Of a DNA stretch of 64,000 nt, positions 54,652 to 63,737 are shown piece by piece. The DNA is from Ruegeria halocynthiae (GTDB lineage Bacteria; Pseudomonadota; Alphaproteobacteria; Rhodobacterales; Rhodobacteraceae): the NCBI RefSeq assembly GCF_000743705.1, contig NZ_JQEZ01000001.1, positions 1,046,070 through 1,110,069 on the forward strand. Reading direction: 5' to 3'. The notes beneath the pieces are model-generated. The model was not told where the DNA came from, searched no databases, and saw only the letters and a list, made by a program, of their open reading frames with translations. Position 1 is the first letter of the stretch; each line of letters opens with the position of its first letter. Both the position numbers and the translations under genes were made by a program.

Positions 54652-55338
54652 TCAGACCCCCAAGTATTTTCCGGTAATATCATGGGTCAACGCGCCCATC
54701 GCGCCAGACCAGACAGTGCGCCCACGTTCAAGGATCACGGCCCTGTCTGATACGGCGGCCAGTTCTTTCAGCGATTTGTCGATCAACAGGATCGCAACGT
54801 TGGTCTCTTGCTTCAGGCGACGTAGCGCGGCCCAGATTTCCTGCCGGACAATCGGGGCCAGACCCTCGGTCGCCTCATCCAGTATCAGCAGGCGCGGGTT
54901 GGTCATCAGCGCCCGGCCAATCGCCAGCATTTGCTGCTCACCCCCTGAAAGCGAGGCCGCCCTCTGCCCTTGCCTCTCACCCAATCGGGGGAGCAGCTCG
55001 GTTACCCGGCGCAATGTCCAATCGCCGGAGCGCGCTGCTGCGATCAGATTCTCACGCACGGTCAGGTCCGCGAAACATCGCCGCCCCTCGGGCACAAGGC
55101 CCACACCTTTGCGGGCGACCTTGTGGCTGGGCAGCGTGTGCAAATCCTGACCATCCAGCGTCAGCACTCCTTCCGAGCGGATCATCCGGCAGATCGCCTT
55201 CACCGTGGTCGACTTGCCCATCCCATTGCGACCCATCAGGGCAGTGACCTCGCCCTGTGCCATCTCAAGATCCACGCCGAACAATGCCTGACTGACACCA
55301 TAGCTTGCTGTGAGGTTTTCGATCCGCAACAGCGTCAT
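54652..55338 (-). CDS. Branched-chain-type ABC transporter ATPase (LivF-like)
   Basis: 228 residues. Walker A GRNGMGKST (about 36-44), Q loop, signature LSGGEQQMLAIGRAL and Walker B LLILDEATEGLAP identify the LivF half of a hydrophobic amino acid or amide-type importer. The last gene of a five-gene unit; its start overlaps the LivG-like stop by four bases. Substrate not readable from the ATPase. Confidence 0.93.
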   Translation of the reverse strand: MTLLRIENLTASYGVSQALFGVDLEMAQGEVTALMGRNGMGKSTTVKAICRMIRSEGVLTLDGQDLHTLPSHKVARKGVGLVPEGRRCFADLTVRENLIAAARSGDWTLRRVTELLPRLGERQGQRAASLSGGEQQMLAIGRALMTNPRLLILDEATEGLAPIVRQEIWAALRRLKQETNVAILLIDKSLKELAAVSDRAVILERGRTVWSGAMGALTHDITGKYLGV

Positions 55339-56084
55339 GCCTCATCCCCCAGATAGGCGTCGCGCACTTCGGGGTTGTTGCGTATCTCATCACCCGTACC
55401 TGTGGCAATCACCTTGCCATAAACCAGCACGCTGATCCGGTCGGCCAGCGCGAACACCGCGTCCATGTCGTGTTCCACCAACAGTATCGGTGCCTCAGCC
55501 CGCAGATCGTCCAGAAACCCGGTCAACCGTTTCGATCCATCGGCCCCAAGGCCCGCCATCGGTTCATCCATCACAAATGCCCGTGGCGACAGGGTCAGGG
55601 CCACTGCGACCTCAAGCTGCCGCCGCTGCCCGTGGCTGAGGTTGGCGCAGCGTGTGCCACGCTCCTCCCTCAAGCCCACACGTTCCAGCGCGCTCTCGGC
55701 CGTTTCGCGCAGGTCGGAGCGTTTCAACGCCGCGCGCCAGAACCGCCAGGCCGATCTCCCGGCCCCCATTGCGCCCAGCACGGCGTTCTCTAACACGGTA
55801 TCTTCCATGCAAAGCTGCGAAATCTGAAAGGTGCGTCCCAGCCCGGCCTGCGCCCGCGCCTGCGTGCTGTGGCCCGAGACATCCTGACCGCCCAACAGAA
55901 CCAGCCCGGAATCGGGTTGCAAGCCGCCACAAATCTGCTGGATCAGGGTCGACTTTCCCGCACCGTTCGGGCCGATGATGGCATGGATTTCCCCGGGCAT
56001 AAGGTCGATCGACACATCGTCGGTTGCCTTGAGTGCCCCAAAGCTTTTGTTCAGGTTCAGCGCGGCCAGAACGGGATCAGACAT
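55335..56084 (-). CDS. Branched-chain-type ABC transporter ATPase (LivG-like)
   Basis: 249 residues. Walker A GPNGAGKSTLIQQICG (about 36-51), signature NLSHGQRRQLEVAVAL, Walker B FVMDEPMAGLG and switch histidine in LLVEHDMDAVF. The extended LivG insert ARAQAGLGRTFQISQL is present. It overlaps the LivM-like gene end by eight bases and the LivF-like start by four, so both ATPases are coupled in translation. Confidence 0.94.
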   Translation of the reverse strand: MSDPVLAALNLNKSFGALKATDDVSIDLMPGEIHAIIGPNGAGKSTLIQQICGGLQPDSGLVLLGGQDVSGHSTQARAQAGLGRTFQISQLCMEDTVLENAVLGAMGAGRSAWRFWRAALKRSDLRETAESALERVGLREERGTRCANLSHGQRRQLEVAVALTLSPRAFVMDEPMAGLGADGSKRLTGFLDDLRAEAPILLVEHDMDAVFALADRISVLVYGKVIATGTGDEIRNNPEVRDAYLGDEA

Positions 56085-57063
56085 GCGCGCCCTCTTTCCC
56101 AGTCAGCAGACCGATCAACCCTCCGCGACCGAACAAGACGATGCATAGCAGGATCACCCCCAGGTAGACATGCCAGAAATCCGTGATTTCACCCAGAAAA
56201 TGTTCCAATGCGACATAGACACAGGCGCCGATCACCGGCCCCATCAGGCGCCCGACCCCGCCGATCACGATCAGGACGATCAGCTCTCCCGACAATTGCC
56301 AACTGAACATCGTGGGCGAGACAAAGCGGTTCAAATCCGCAAACAACGCCCCCGCCAGCCCGGTGATTGCACCCGAAAGGACAAAGGCCAGCAGCTTGAG
56401 CCGCATTGGGTTCAGGCCCACGGTTTCAACCCGCACCGCCGCCTGACGCGTGGCGTTCAGCGCCAGCCCGAAAGGGGACGCCTGAAGGCGGGCAAACAGG
56501 GCCAGCACAAGGCAAAGCAACGCAAAGCAGATGCCATAAAACTGGATTGGCATTAGCGTGTTGAGACCGGGAAAATCGTTGCGGACATAGATCGACAGCC
56601 CGTCCTCACCCCCGTATTGCGCCCAGGAGATGGCGAAATAGAAAAACATCTGCCCAAAGGCCAGCGTGATCATGATGAAATAAACGCCGGATGTGCGCAG
56701 CGACAAAAGCCCGATGAAAGACGCCGCCAGCCCCGAGGTGATCATAGCTACCAGCCAGATCACCGGCATGAACTTTGTGCCCTCGGTGGTGAAAGCCCCC
56801 AAATCCAGCGCGGTATAGGTCTGCGCGTGATAGGCAAGGATGCCCATCGCATAGCCGCCGATGCCAAAGAACGCTGCATGGCCAAAGCTGACCATGCCAC
56901 CGATCCCAAGCACGATGTTCAGGCCCACTGCCGCCAGTGCCAGGATGACGGCCCGCGTCATCAGGGTGATCGTGAACGGCTGGTCGGCAACCAGCGCCCA
57001 CAGCGGCAGCGCCAGCAGGCCTGCAATCATCAGGCCGTTGATATATCTCTCATCCAACCTCAT
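56077..57063 (-). CDS. Branched-chain-type ABC transporter permease (LivM-like)
   Basis: 328 residues from the ATG at 57063 (MRLDERYINGLMIAGLL), which overlaps the LivH-like stop as ATGA. A much longer frame running back over the LivH gene is an artefact. About eight to ten membrane helices, with LivM marks ALAAVGLNIVLGIGGMVSFG, HAAFFGIGGYAMGILAYHA and a GAITGLAGALFADLNRFVSP segment near residue 240. Confidence 0.93.
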   Translation of the reverse strand: MRLDERYINGLMIAGLLALPLWALVADQPFTITLMTRAVILALAAVGLNIVLGIGGMVSFGHAAFFGIGGYAMGILAYHAQTYTALDLGAFTTEGTKFMPVIWLVAMITSGLAASFIGLLSLRTSGVYFIMITLAFGQMFFYFAISWAQYGGEDGLSIYVRNDFPGLNTLMPIQFYGICFALLCLVLALFARLQASPFGLALNATRQAAVRVETVGLNPMRLKLLAFVLSGAITGLAGALFADLNRFVSPTMFSWQLSGELIVLIVIGGVGRLMGPVIGACVYVALEHFLGEITDFWHVYLGVILLCIVLFGRGGLIGLLTGKEGAHV

Positions 57064-57980
57064 GCGCGGGCTCCGAATAGGCCGGTGGGTCGCCAGATCA
57101 GCACCAGCCCCATCAGAACGTAGATACCCATCGAGGCCAGCGCCGAGCCGGTTTTCTGGGCCGCACCATTGTCCATGAACAGCTTGAACAACTCTGGCAG
57201 GAAAACTCCGCCCAGTGTGTCGGTCAGCCCAACCAACAGCGCCCCGATGAACGCGCCACGGACCGAGCCGATGCCGCCGATCACGATGACAACGAAGGCC
57301 AGGATCAGAACCGGCTCTCCCATCCCCACCTGAACCGACTGGATCGCGCCAACCAAAGCCCCCGCCAGCCCGGCCAGCGCCGCGCCCAGCGCAAAAACCA
57401 GTGTATAGAGTTTCGAGATATCGACACCCAGCGCCGCGATCATCTCGCGGTCGTTCTCGCCGGCGCGTATGCGGATGCCCAGACGAGTGCGCTCGATCAG
57501 CGCCCAAAGCCCCACGGCCACGGCCAACCCGATCCCGATCAGGGTCAGACGATACAGTGGGTATTCGATCCCTCCGGGCAGGGTCACGGGGCCGGACAGC
57601 GCGTCGGGGATGTCCAAAAACAAAGGGAATGAGCCAAAGACCCAGCGTGTTCCTTCTGAAAAAATCAGGATCAGCGCAAAGGTCGCCAGAACCTGATCCA
57701 GATGCGGGGCTTTGTACAACCGCCGGATCACGACCATCTCGACAATCGCCCCGGCCAAGGCCGCAGCGGCCAAAGCCGCGACAAGCGCCAGCAGGAACGA
57801 CCCGGTCGCCCCGGCAACGGCAGCGGCAGCAAACGCGCCGACCATATACAGCGAGCCATGGGCCAGATTGATCAGGCCCATCACGCCGAAAATCAGCGTC
57901 AGCCCAGCCGCCATCAAAAACAGCATGACGCCGAATTGCAGCCCGTTCAGGATCTGCTCGATAATCAGGATCGAGGACAT
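57060..57980 (-). CDS. Branched-chain-type ABC transporter permease (LivH-like)
   Basis: 306 residues, eight or so membrane helices. Family marks are LNGLQFGVMLFLMAAGLTLI with FGVMGLINLAHGSLYMVGAF at the N-terminus, IRAGENDREMIAALGVDI in the cytoplasmic loop and FVVIVIGGIGSVRGAFIGAL near the C-terminus. It lies 49 bases downstream of the binding-protein gene and overlaps the LivM-like gene. Confidence 0.94.
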   Translation of the reverse strand: MSSILIIEQILNGLQFGVMLFLMAAGLTLIFGVMGLINLAHGSLYMVGAFAAAAVAGATGSFLLALVAALAAAALAGAIVEMVVIRRLYKAPHLDQVLATFALILIFSEGTRWVFGSFPLFLDIPDALSGPVTLPGGIEYPLYRLTLIGIGLAVAVGLWALIERTRLGIRIRAGENDREMIAALGVDISKLYTLVFALGAALAGLAGALVGAIQSVQVGMGEPVLILAFVVIVIGGIGSVRGAFIGALLVGLTDTLGGVFLPELFKLFMDNGAAQKTGSALASMGIYVLMGLVLIWRPTGLFGARA

Positions 57981-58029
57981 GGATACTCCGGCGTTCTGCC
58001 CGCCCCGTGTTCGGGGCAGGCAGGGTCAG

Positions 58030-59160
58030 TTACATCTTGCACTCGGCCGCATAGGCATCCGCGTGGTTTTCCAGCGCAACACCCAGCGTCTTGTTGGTGA
58101 AAACATCGCCCTCCTTGATCACTTCACGCGCATAGATCGTCTGAACCGGATGGTGGTTGGAGCCAAAGCTGAAATCACCACGGGTGCTGTCAAACTCGGC
58201 AGCACGCAGCGCCTCGCGGAAGGCATCGGCATCGGATGGATCGGCCTTGTCCAGTGCGGACAGCAGCAGGTTGGCGGTATCGAACCCCTGACTTGCATAA
58301 AGCGACGGCAGGCGACCGTATTCCGCCTGAAAGCTTTCGACAAACGCCGCGTTGGTCGCATTGTCGATATCCTTGTTCCATTGCGAAGTGTTCACCACGC
58401 CCAGCGCCGCATCGCCAACGGCCTGCAGGATGCCCTGATCAAAGCTGAAGGCCGGGCCGACCACGGGTTTTTCGATCCCGCTGTCGGCATATTGCTTGAG
58501 GAAGGAAATCCCCATGCCGCCCGGAAGGAAGAAAAACACGCTGTCTGCGTCACTTGCACGGATTTGCGCGATCTCGGCGGCGTAATCGGTCTGACCAAGT
58601 TCCGTGTAAATCTCACCGGCCAGATCACCGTCGAAGAACCGCTTGTAGCCCGTCAGCGCATCAACACCGGCCGGATAGTTCGGTGCCATGATAAAGCTGT
58701 TCTTGTAGCCCGCGCCGTTGGCATAGGCCCCGGCGGCCTCGTGCAGGTTATCGTTCTGCCAGGCGACGTTGAAATAGTTCTGGTGGCAGCCCTTCCCGGC
58801 CAGCGGCGACGGGCCTGCGTTGGGCGACAGATAGAACACGTTCTGGTTCACCGCCGCCGGTACAACCGCCATGGCAAGATTGGACCAGATGATGCCGGTC
58901 ATCACATCGACCCGCTCGGACTGGATCATCTTGTCGGACAGTTGCACCGCGATGTCCGGCTTGCGCTGGTCATCTTCGATCACGACCTCGATGTCATCGC
59001 GGCCCGACTGAGCGATGGCCAGCATGAAGCCGTCGCGCACATCAATGCCCAGCCCGGCACCGCCGCCCGAAAGGGTGGTGATCATTCCAACCTTGACCTC
59101 GGCCAGCGCGCCGGTCGCACATAGCGCCGAAACCGCAGCGGCCGCTAGAAATTTTTTCAT
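58030..59160 (-). CDS. ABC transporter substrate-binding protein (type I periplasmic-binding fold)
   Basis: 376 residues from the ATG at 59160 with AAGGGAG 8 bases upstream; an ATG six bases earlier is too near that site. Signal peptide about 1-20 (cut after GALA). The mature part begins EVKVGMITTLSGGGAGLGID and has the periplasmic-binding fold of the Leu/Ile/Val family. Segments FYLSPNAGPSPLAGKGCHQN and YNFN-like FNVAWQNDNLHEAAGAYA resemble binding proteins for aromatic or branched acids more than canonical LivK. First gene of the importer operon. Confidence 0.92.
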   Translation of the reverse strand: MKKFLAAAAVSALCATGALAEVKVGMITTLSGGGAGLGIDVRDGFMLAIAQSGRDDIEVVIEDDQRKPDIAVQLSDKMIQSERVDVMTGIIWSNLAMAVVPAAVNQNVFYLSPNAGPSPLAGKGCHQNYFNVAWQNDNLHEAAGAYANGAGYKNSFIMAPNYPAGVDALTGYKRFFDGDLAGEIYTELGQTDYAAEIAQIRASDADSVFFFLPGGMGISFLKQYADSGIEKPVVGPAFSFDQGILQAVGDAALGVVNTSQWNKDIDNATNAAFVESFQAEYGRLPSLYASQGFDTANLLLSALDKADPSDADAFREALRAAEFDSTRGDFSFGSNHHPVQTIYAREVIKEGDVFTNKTLGVALENHADAYAAECKM

Positions 59161-59166
59161 CTTCAT

Positions 59167-59468
59167 CTCCCTTCGTTGGTCGTCTGACCGCAACTTATGT
59201 CACTTTTCGCGACCTTCGGTCTATGCCCCTGACAGAGCATTCTTTTTTGTTTTACAAACCACCCAGATAAAACACCGATCCCCCATGGACAGTCCAGAAT
59301 TATTCCAATTGGGATCGTCATTTTCCCTGCCGCGTTTTATTCGCGGATCATCGTCAGGCGCATTTTGCTTTTGGGCGTTGCGATACATCTTTTTGCCAAA
59401 CGCGCGGCGTCGCCAGACGGCCCGATGTTCAACAGCATCCGCCTGCCAAGGGCCGACAGAGGCCGCAC
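59167..59468. other. Intergenic region between the ABC importer and the MbnP-like gene
   Basis: 302 bases. It should hold the promoter of the five-gene importer on the minus strand and the end of the copper-related operon. A short plus-strand frame (about 59285-59539) lacks a ribosome binding site and is not called. No strong terminator hairpin was noticed. Confidence 0.45.
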
Positions 59469-60203
59469 TTAAAACTTTGGCGCAATCATGTCGGCATAAT
59501 TGTCGGCCAAATCCTTGGCATCCGTGCGGTCGAACTTGACCGACGGCAGCGTTTCCATGTCGATCCGGGTCGCGCCATTGAACAGCTTTGCCAGATCCAC
59601 GGTCAGGTCCACCTGAACGTCCCCATCAACCTGACTGTCTGATGGTATCGCAAATGACTGCTGGCGGGCATTTTCGGAAAACCCCACGTGATAGACCACA
59701 GGAGACACCGTTTCGCCGATCCGCAGCGCGCCCTCGAAGACCACGAACTTATACCCCACCTCCCAATTCCAGGCCATCTGGCTGTTGGGGTCCAGATCGC
59801 CACGCGGCTGGATCGAACTGTTCGCCTCGGGATCAACGCCAATCAGGAACCCGACGGTTTCAACCGATTGCAACGGCACATCCGTCAGGGTGATCGAATG
59901 CGACCGGTCTGCATTGTCGAACCGCAGCAAATGGTAACTGTCTGCTTCGGAGTATGTTTCCGCCCCTTTCGCGACGGACAGATTGCTCAGGTAAAACCGG
60001 AAATCGCGCACCCTGAACGTGCCCGGCCCGCCCGGGTTGTCATAGACGAACTGATCATAGACCAAGGGCGCACCCCCCATTTCGGCGTGGAACGTCAGCG
60101 TGATCGAGGTGCTTTTTTCGGGCAAAGCACGTAGAGTAAACCATCCTGCGGAGATCAGGATCGCTGCCGTCGAAATACCCAAGGTCACATGCGACAACCG
60201 CAT
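59469..60203 (-). CDS. MbnP-like copper-binding protein
   Basis: 244 residues, exported (N-terminal helix about 7-26). It resembles the MbnP family: TFRVRDFRFYLSNLSV near residue 62, LPSVKFDRTD near 219 and, centrally, MAWNWEVGYKFVVFEG (W145, W147, Y151), then VVYHVGFSENA with H173. In methanotrophs MbnP binds copper at a site where MbnH has turned a tryptophan into kynurenine; W145 or W147 is the natural candidate here, by inference. The start overlaps the MbnH-like stop by one base, supporting joint function. Confidence 0.78.
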   Translation of the reverse strand: MRLSHVTLGISTAAILISAGWFTLRALPEKSTSITLTFHAEMGGAPLVYDQFVYDNPGGPGTFRVRDFRFYLSNLSVAKGAETYSEADSYHLLRFDNADRSHSITLTDVPLQSVETVGFLIGVDPEANSSIQPRGDLDPNSQMAWNWEVGYKFVVFEGALRIGETVSPVVYHVGFSENARQQSFAIPSDSQVDGDVQVDLTVDLAKLFNGATRIDMETLPSVKFDRTDAKDLADNYADMIAPKF

Positions 60204-61324
60204 CAGGTGTCTCCGTCAAACGGGTTGGAAAGCTGCGGGTTCGTCAAAAAGACCTCATCCGTCAGTGTGTGCAAAAAGGCGATGATGGCCGCCATCTCCT
60301 CAGGGGTCATGCGCAGGCCAATGGTATCTGGCCCATTGTCCGGCGCGTTGTCGGCCTCAAGGATCAATGGGCTGAGCGTGTCACTCACAACGATCCCATC
60401 GTTGTAATGGTCCATGACCTCTTCCAGCGTCTTGAACCGGCCGTCGTGCATGTAGGGGGCCGTTACCGCAATATTGCGTAACGTGGGGACCTTGAAAAAC
60501 CCCTTGTGCGCCGAATTTCCCGTCACCGCCATCAATCCATCGGGCAGCGTTCCATCCGGGTCCAAGCCATTATTTGAAAACCCGTCCAGCGCATCGCGAA
60601 AACCCGACGTCAGAAACTGACTGTGGCAGTCAATGCAATTGCCGCCCCGCAGCGACACCTTCGTGTCCGGATGTGCCATGAACAGCTTGCGCCCATGTTC
60701 TTCTTGCGCGGTCAGGCGGGCCTTGCCCCGCAGGTATCTGTCGTATTTGGAATCTGACGAAATCAGCATCCGCATGAACGTGGCCAGGGCCTTGGCGGTG
60801 TTTTCGGCAGTGACATCACCATAGGCCCTGCGAAACATCCGCCGGTATTTGATTGAGGCGCGAAGCTCTACCATCAGGGCGTCGATATCCTGATCCATCT
60901 CGTCGGGGTGCTGTATCGGGATCAGCGCCTGTTCTTCTAACGAGGTCGCGCGCCCGTCCCAAAAGAACCTCTCTTGCCCCCACAGCAGATTGGCAAGGCT
61001 CATCGAACTGAACTCCAGCACACCCCCCGACAGGGCGGGGGATTTTGCGCGCCCATCGGTAAAGGCCAGGGCCTGCAAGTGACAGCTTGCACAGGACACC
61101 GTGTTGTTGCCCGAAAGAATAGGGTCATAGAAAAGATGGCGACCCAGGGCAAAGGCCTCTTGGGTCAGCGGGTTGTCTGCGGGCACGGAAAACCTGCCGA
61201 ACACAAAGGGCGCCGAAAAATCAGCAATGGGTGTCGCGGTCGGACCCCGGGCACGGTCCCAGACCACCCAAGCCGCCACAAATACAAGTGCGGCGGCGGT
61301 CAGGGACAACAGCACCCGAAACAC
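60203..61324 (-). CDS. MbnH/MauG-like diheme cytochrome c enzyme
   Basis: 373 residues from a GTG at 61324, with an N-terminal membrane/signal helix (about 4-22). Two c-type heme sites: CASCH at 78-82 and CIDCH at 230-234. APYMHDGRFKTLEEVMDHY (from about 290) is the C-terminal segment that supplies the distal ligand (Y291 or M292) in MauG/CCP enzymes. Ordinary cytochrome c peroxidases reduce H2O2, but the coupling to an MbnP-like gene makes this the MbnH branch. MbnH uses a high-valent diheme state to oxidise a tryptophan on its partner. It lies 14 bases after the propeller gene. Confidence 0.85.
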   Translation of the reverse strand: MFRVLLSLTAAALVFVAAWVVWDRARGPTATPIADFSAPFVFGRFSVPADNPLTQEAFALGRHLFYDPILSGNNTVSCASCHLQALAFTDGRAKSPALSGGVLEFSSMSLANLLWGQERFFWDGRATSLEEQALIPIQHPDEMDQDIDALMVELRASIKYRRMFRRAYGDVTAENTAKALATFMRMLISSDSKYDRYLRGKARLTAQEEHGRKLFMAHPDTKVSLRGGNCIDCHSQFLTSGFRDALDGFSNNGLDPDGTLPDGLMAVTGNSAHKGFFKVPTLRNIAVTAPYMHDGRFKTLEEVMDHYNDGIVVSDTLSPLILEADNAPDNGPDTIGLRMTPEEMAAIIAFLHTLTDEVFLTNPQLSNPFDGDT

Positions 61325-61338
61325 AGCGCGCCCGGTCG

Positions 61339-62637
61339 CTAATGGTGATGAACGAAACCAGAGCCGAACAGCCCTTCGATATTGTCCACCCCTTTGTTGT
61401 AACGCTCTTTGAAATCGACGGTGGCGATACGTTCACCAGTCGCCAGATCATGCACCGAGATCGTATGGGCATTCAGATCGGCAATGAAGTCCACATCCGT
61501 CGGATCATCTTCGGCCCCGTTGCCGAGGTTCAGCAGATTGTTCTGAACCGCGATCAGCTTGCGCCCCGAGGCCGATGTGAAAAAGATCATGTGATGCGCG
61601 CCGGGATCGGCAACAATGTCCGGCCCGCTGGACACAAGTTCCGGCAACGCCGCCAGTTCATAACGCTTTACGACACCCGGCAGCGCGTGAGAGATGAAAA
61701 GCTCGTCTTCGTTGCCATAGAATTCCAACGGCACAGCGGTTTCATTTGCGACGCCGCTATAGATGACCTCGGGCTTTCCGAAAGTTTTAGAGCCAGCGTC
61801 ATAAGGCACCTTCCATGTTTCAAAGCCAAACATGGTATTCGCCAGAATGGCCGGTTCGATATCGGGGTGAATGCTGGGCCGGGCAAACAGAACCTCGACC
61901 GGAGAGGACGGAAAATCCAGCGGTTTTTCGTTTTCGACCGTGATGTTTTCGATGGGTTCCAACGTATTCAGGTCTATGATCGTCAGAACGTTGCCAACCC
62001 CGGTGGCCAGATCGGGATGCACGGTCGAGGTTACGACCATGCGGTCTTCGAAGGCGGAAATGCCGTGCGGATACATGATATAAGGCTCGCCCTCACCCAC
62101 CTGGCTTTTGCGCGCCTCGATGACCTTGACCGATTCATTCGTCTGCGGATCGAACACGCCGACAGAGCCGCCGTCGTCGCCACCTGTGCCCCCCATGAAC
62201 GTCACGAACATGTATTCCTGCCCGTTCGAGGTGGCCCACATGATGTCTTCTCCAACAATCTGACCCTGCGTATCAAGGCATGTGAACCCCGAAACAACCG
62301 GCGCACCACCCGCATCACGCGACAGTCCGATCTCGGCCAAACTGCAGACCGGATCCAGCCCGGTTGCGTAAAGCCTGCCGTTTGGACTGTAATAAAGATG
62401 GTGCAGCGGGTGCTCCATCTCTGGCTGTTCTACTTCGCTCAGGATGTCGCCGAACCGGTCGGATTCCGGGTCCAGTTCGACAATTGCGATACTGTGATTG
62501 GTGTCCAGTGTTGGAAGCCCGCGCAGCAGCACCATGCCCTGGCTTTCCTCGCGGTCCTGCGAATGCGCTGGCGACAGCCCGGTCACGACCACGCACGCGC
62601 CGATCAGGACGCTTTGACCAAATCTACTGAGTTTCAT
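61339..62637 (-). CDS. Exported beta-propeller protein, distantly SBP56/methanethiol-oxidase-like
   Basis: 432 residues; signal peptide cut near AHSQ (about residue 27). Repeated blades of about 45 residues, e.g. HHLYYSPNGRLYATGLDP (H79, H80), YIMYPHGISAFEDRMVVTS, VPLEFYGNEDELFISHALPG and HHMIFFTSASGRKLIAVQNN, follow the order of SBP56/methanethiol oxidase segments, but identity is low. The C-terminus ends GSGFVHHH, a possible metal ligand cluster. First gene of the operon with MbnH- and MbnP-like genes; methanethiol oxidase operons are known to contain copper and MauG-like partners. Function remains a proposal. Its ribosome binding site is a G9 run. Confidence 0.65.
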   Translation of the reverse strand: MKLSRFGQSVLIGACVVVTGLSPAHSQDREESQGMVLLRGLPTLDTNHSIAIVELDPESDRFGDILSEVEQPEMEHPLHHLYYSPNGRLYATGLDPVCSLAEIGLSRDAGGAPVVSGFTCLDTQGQIVGEDIMWATSNGQEYMFVTFMGGTGGDDGGSVGVFDPQTNESVKVIEARKSQVGEGEPYIMYPHGISAFEDRMVVTSTVHPDLATGVGNVLTIIDLNTLEPIENITVENEKPLDFPSSPVEVLFARPSIHPDIEPAILANTMFGFETWKVPYDAGSKTFGKPEVIYSGVANETAVPLEFYGNEDELFISHALPGVVKRYELAALPELVSSGPDIVADPGAHHMIFFTSASGRKLIAVQNNLLNLGNGAEDDPTDVDFIADLNAHTISVHDLATGERIATVDFKERYNKGVDNIEGLFGSGFVHHH

Positions 62638-62643
62638 GGAATT

Positions 62644-62652
62644 CCCCCCCCC
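62644..62652 (-). repeat. G9 homopolymer forming the ribosome binding site of the propeller gene
   Basis: AAG followed by G to a run of nine on the minus strand, then AATTCC and the ATG at 62637. The run is the only Shine-Dalgarno-like sequence. Loss or gain of a G would change its length and its spacing from the A-rich part. Confidence 0.7.
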
Positions 62653-62800
62653 TTGCGAAGCTCCTGCAGAATATCAGTGAAAATGCGCTTTACCCGACGT
62701 AATACCACATCCACGGGTCCGTACCAAACCAGCGCCGCCGCGGGGCAGGCAGCCTGTTCGCAAGGGCGTTCGGGGGAATGAGCGCACCGGTGGGCAAGCG

Positions 62801-63358
62801 CTATGCGCCCGAAAGAACCGTTTTGATGATACGGCGCATATCTTCCGAAAAATCCTGACGCGATGAGGCGACCACAAGCGCGCCACGGGACGCGGTCACA
62901 AGAAGATGGGCGATGTCCTGCCCCTGTTCTGGCGAGGACGCGAAACCCGACCTCAGCAGGAATTCACTTAGCCTGATGCGATAACATTCCGGCCAGTTTT
63001 CTTTTTGCGAGGCCGCAACCTCCAGTGAATCTTCCACCAATTTGACACCATGCGGGGTCTTGGCCAGATCGACCCCGTCGCCGACAACCGCATCAAACAC
63101 CCGTTCCAGAATGTCTTGCGGCGGGCCATCCATTTCTTCGAGGATGGCAAAAACGCGAGTGTAAACGTTGGTCATATAGGTCTTGAGCGACCAGTTGTAA
63201 CACGCCTCTTTTGACCCGAACTTTTTGTAGATGGACTGACGGGACAGGCCCACCGCCTGCGCGATGTCTTCCATCGACGTCTTGCAGAAACCATTTTGGG
63301 CAAAGACGGATATGATGTCCCTGGGGTCGATACCAGAAACTGTCGAAGCGGTTACCAT
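62801..63358 (-). CDS. TetR/AcrR family transcriptional regulator
   Basis: 185 residues from the ATG at 63358 with AAAGGGG just upstream; the frame is open to 63568 but has no better start. The N-terminal HTH (about residues 10-55) includes FAQNGFCKTSMEDIAQAVGL and SRQSIYKKFGSKEACYNWSL, the classic TetR pattern. The C-terminal ligand domain is helical and ends DMRRIIKTVLSGA. It lies 163 bases upstream of the propeller gene on the same strand and divergent from the hydantoinase-like gene, so it could control either. Confidence 0.9.
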   Translation of the reverse strand: MVTASTVSGIDPRDIISVFAQNGFCKTSMEDIAQAVGLSRQSIYKKFGSKEACYNWSLKTYMTNVYTRVFAILEEMDGPPQDILERVFDAVVGDGVDLAKTPHGVKLVEDSLEVAASQKENWPECYRIRLSEFLLRSGFASSPEQGQDIAHLLVTASRGALVVASSRQDFSEDMRRIIKTVLSGA

Positions 63359-63737
63359 TGTTCCCCTTTCCAATGTCCAGCCGCTGGGGGCCGAGGCTTT
63401 CCGGTGCCACGGGCCAGACCTTGTGCGTTCCATTACAGCAGGAACGAAACTTGTCCATATTGACCGCACGTTGCCTGTGCAAATCCGCATTGACCCGGGG
63501 CAAATGCCGGGCGGATCATAAGCGGTGACTGTAAAGATTGGTTGACGGAAGGTGCTTGTCCCGCTCAATGTCAGAATCAGCCAAACGACAGGGAACTGTA
63601 GCTGTGCCAGTCAGAATGCAACACCCGATGATGCGTCGTGACACCGGATGCAATCTGGTCGTCTGACCTGTGGGATATTGACTGCCCCCATCTGACCCGC
63701 CTTCGGGTTTGTTTTGCTCTTTCAGGCTGATACTTCA
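63359..63737. other. Intergenic region between the TetR gene and the hydantoinase-like gene
   Basis: 379 bases carrying two divergent promoters. Runs of short frames without ribosome binding sites; no clear inverted repeat operator or terminator was noticed. Confidence 0.45.

Noticed and set aside
57064..57507. N-terminal extension of the LivM-like protein
   Set aside because: It lies entirely inside the LivH gene in another frame. The ATG at 57063 in the ATGA overlap gives the normal family N-terminus.
57712..59124. 470-codon plus-strand frame opposite the binding-protein gene
   Set aside because: Shadow of the LivH-like and binding-protein genes, both supported by signal peptide, motifs and operon layout.
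59469..62637. Full methanobactin biosynthesis cluster
   Set aside because: No small cysteine-rich precursor peptide, MbnB, MbnC or TonB-dependent importer gene lies within reach; only MbnH- and MbnP-like genes are present.
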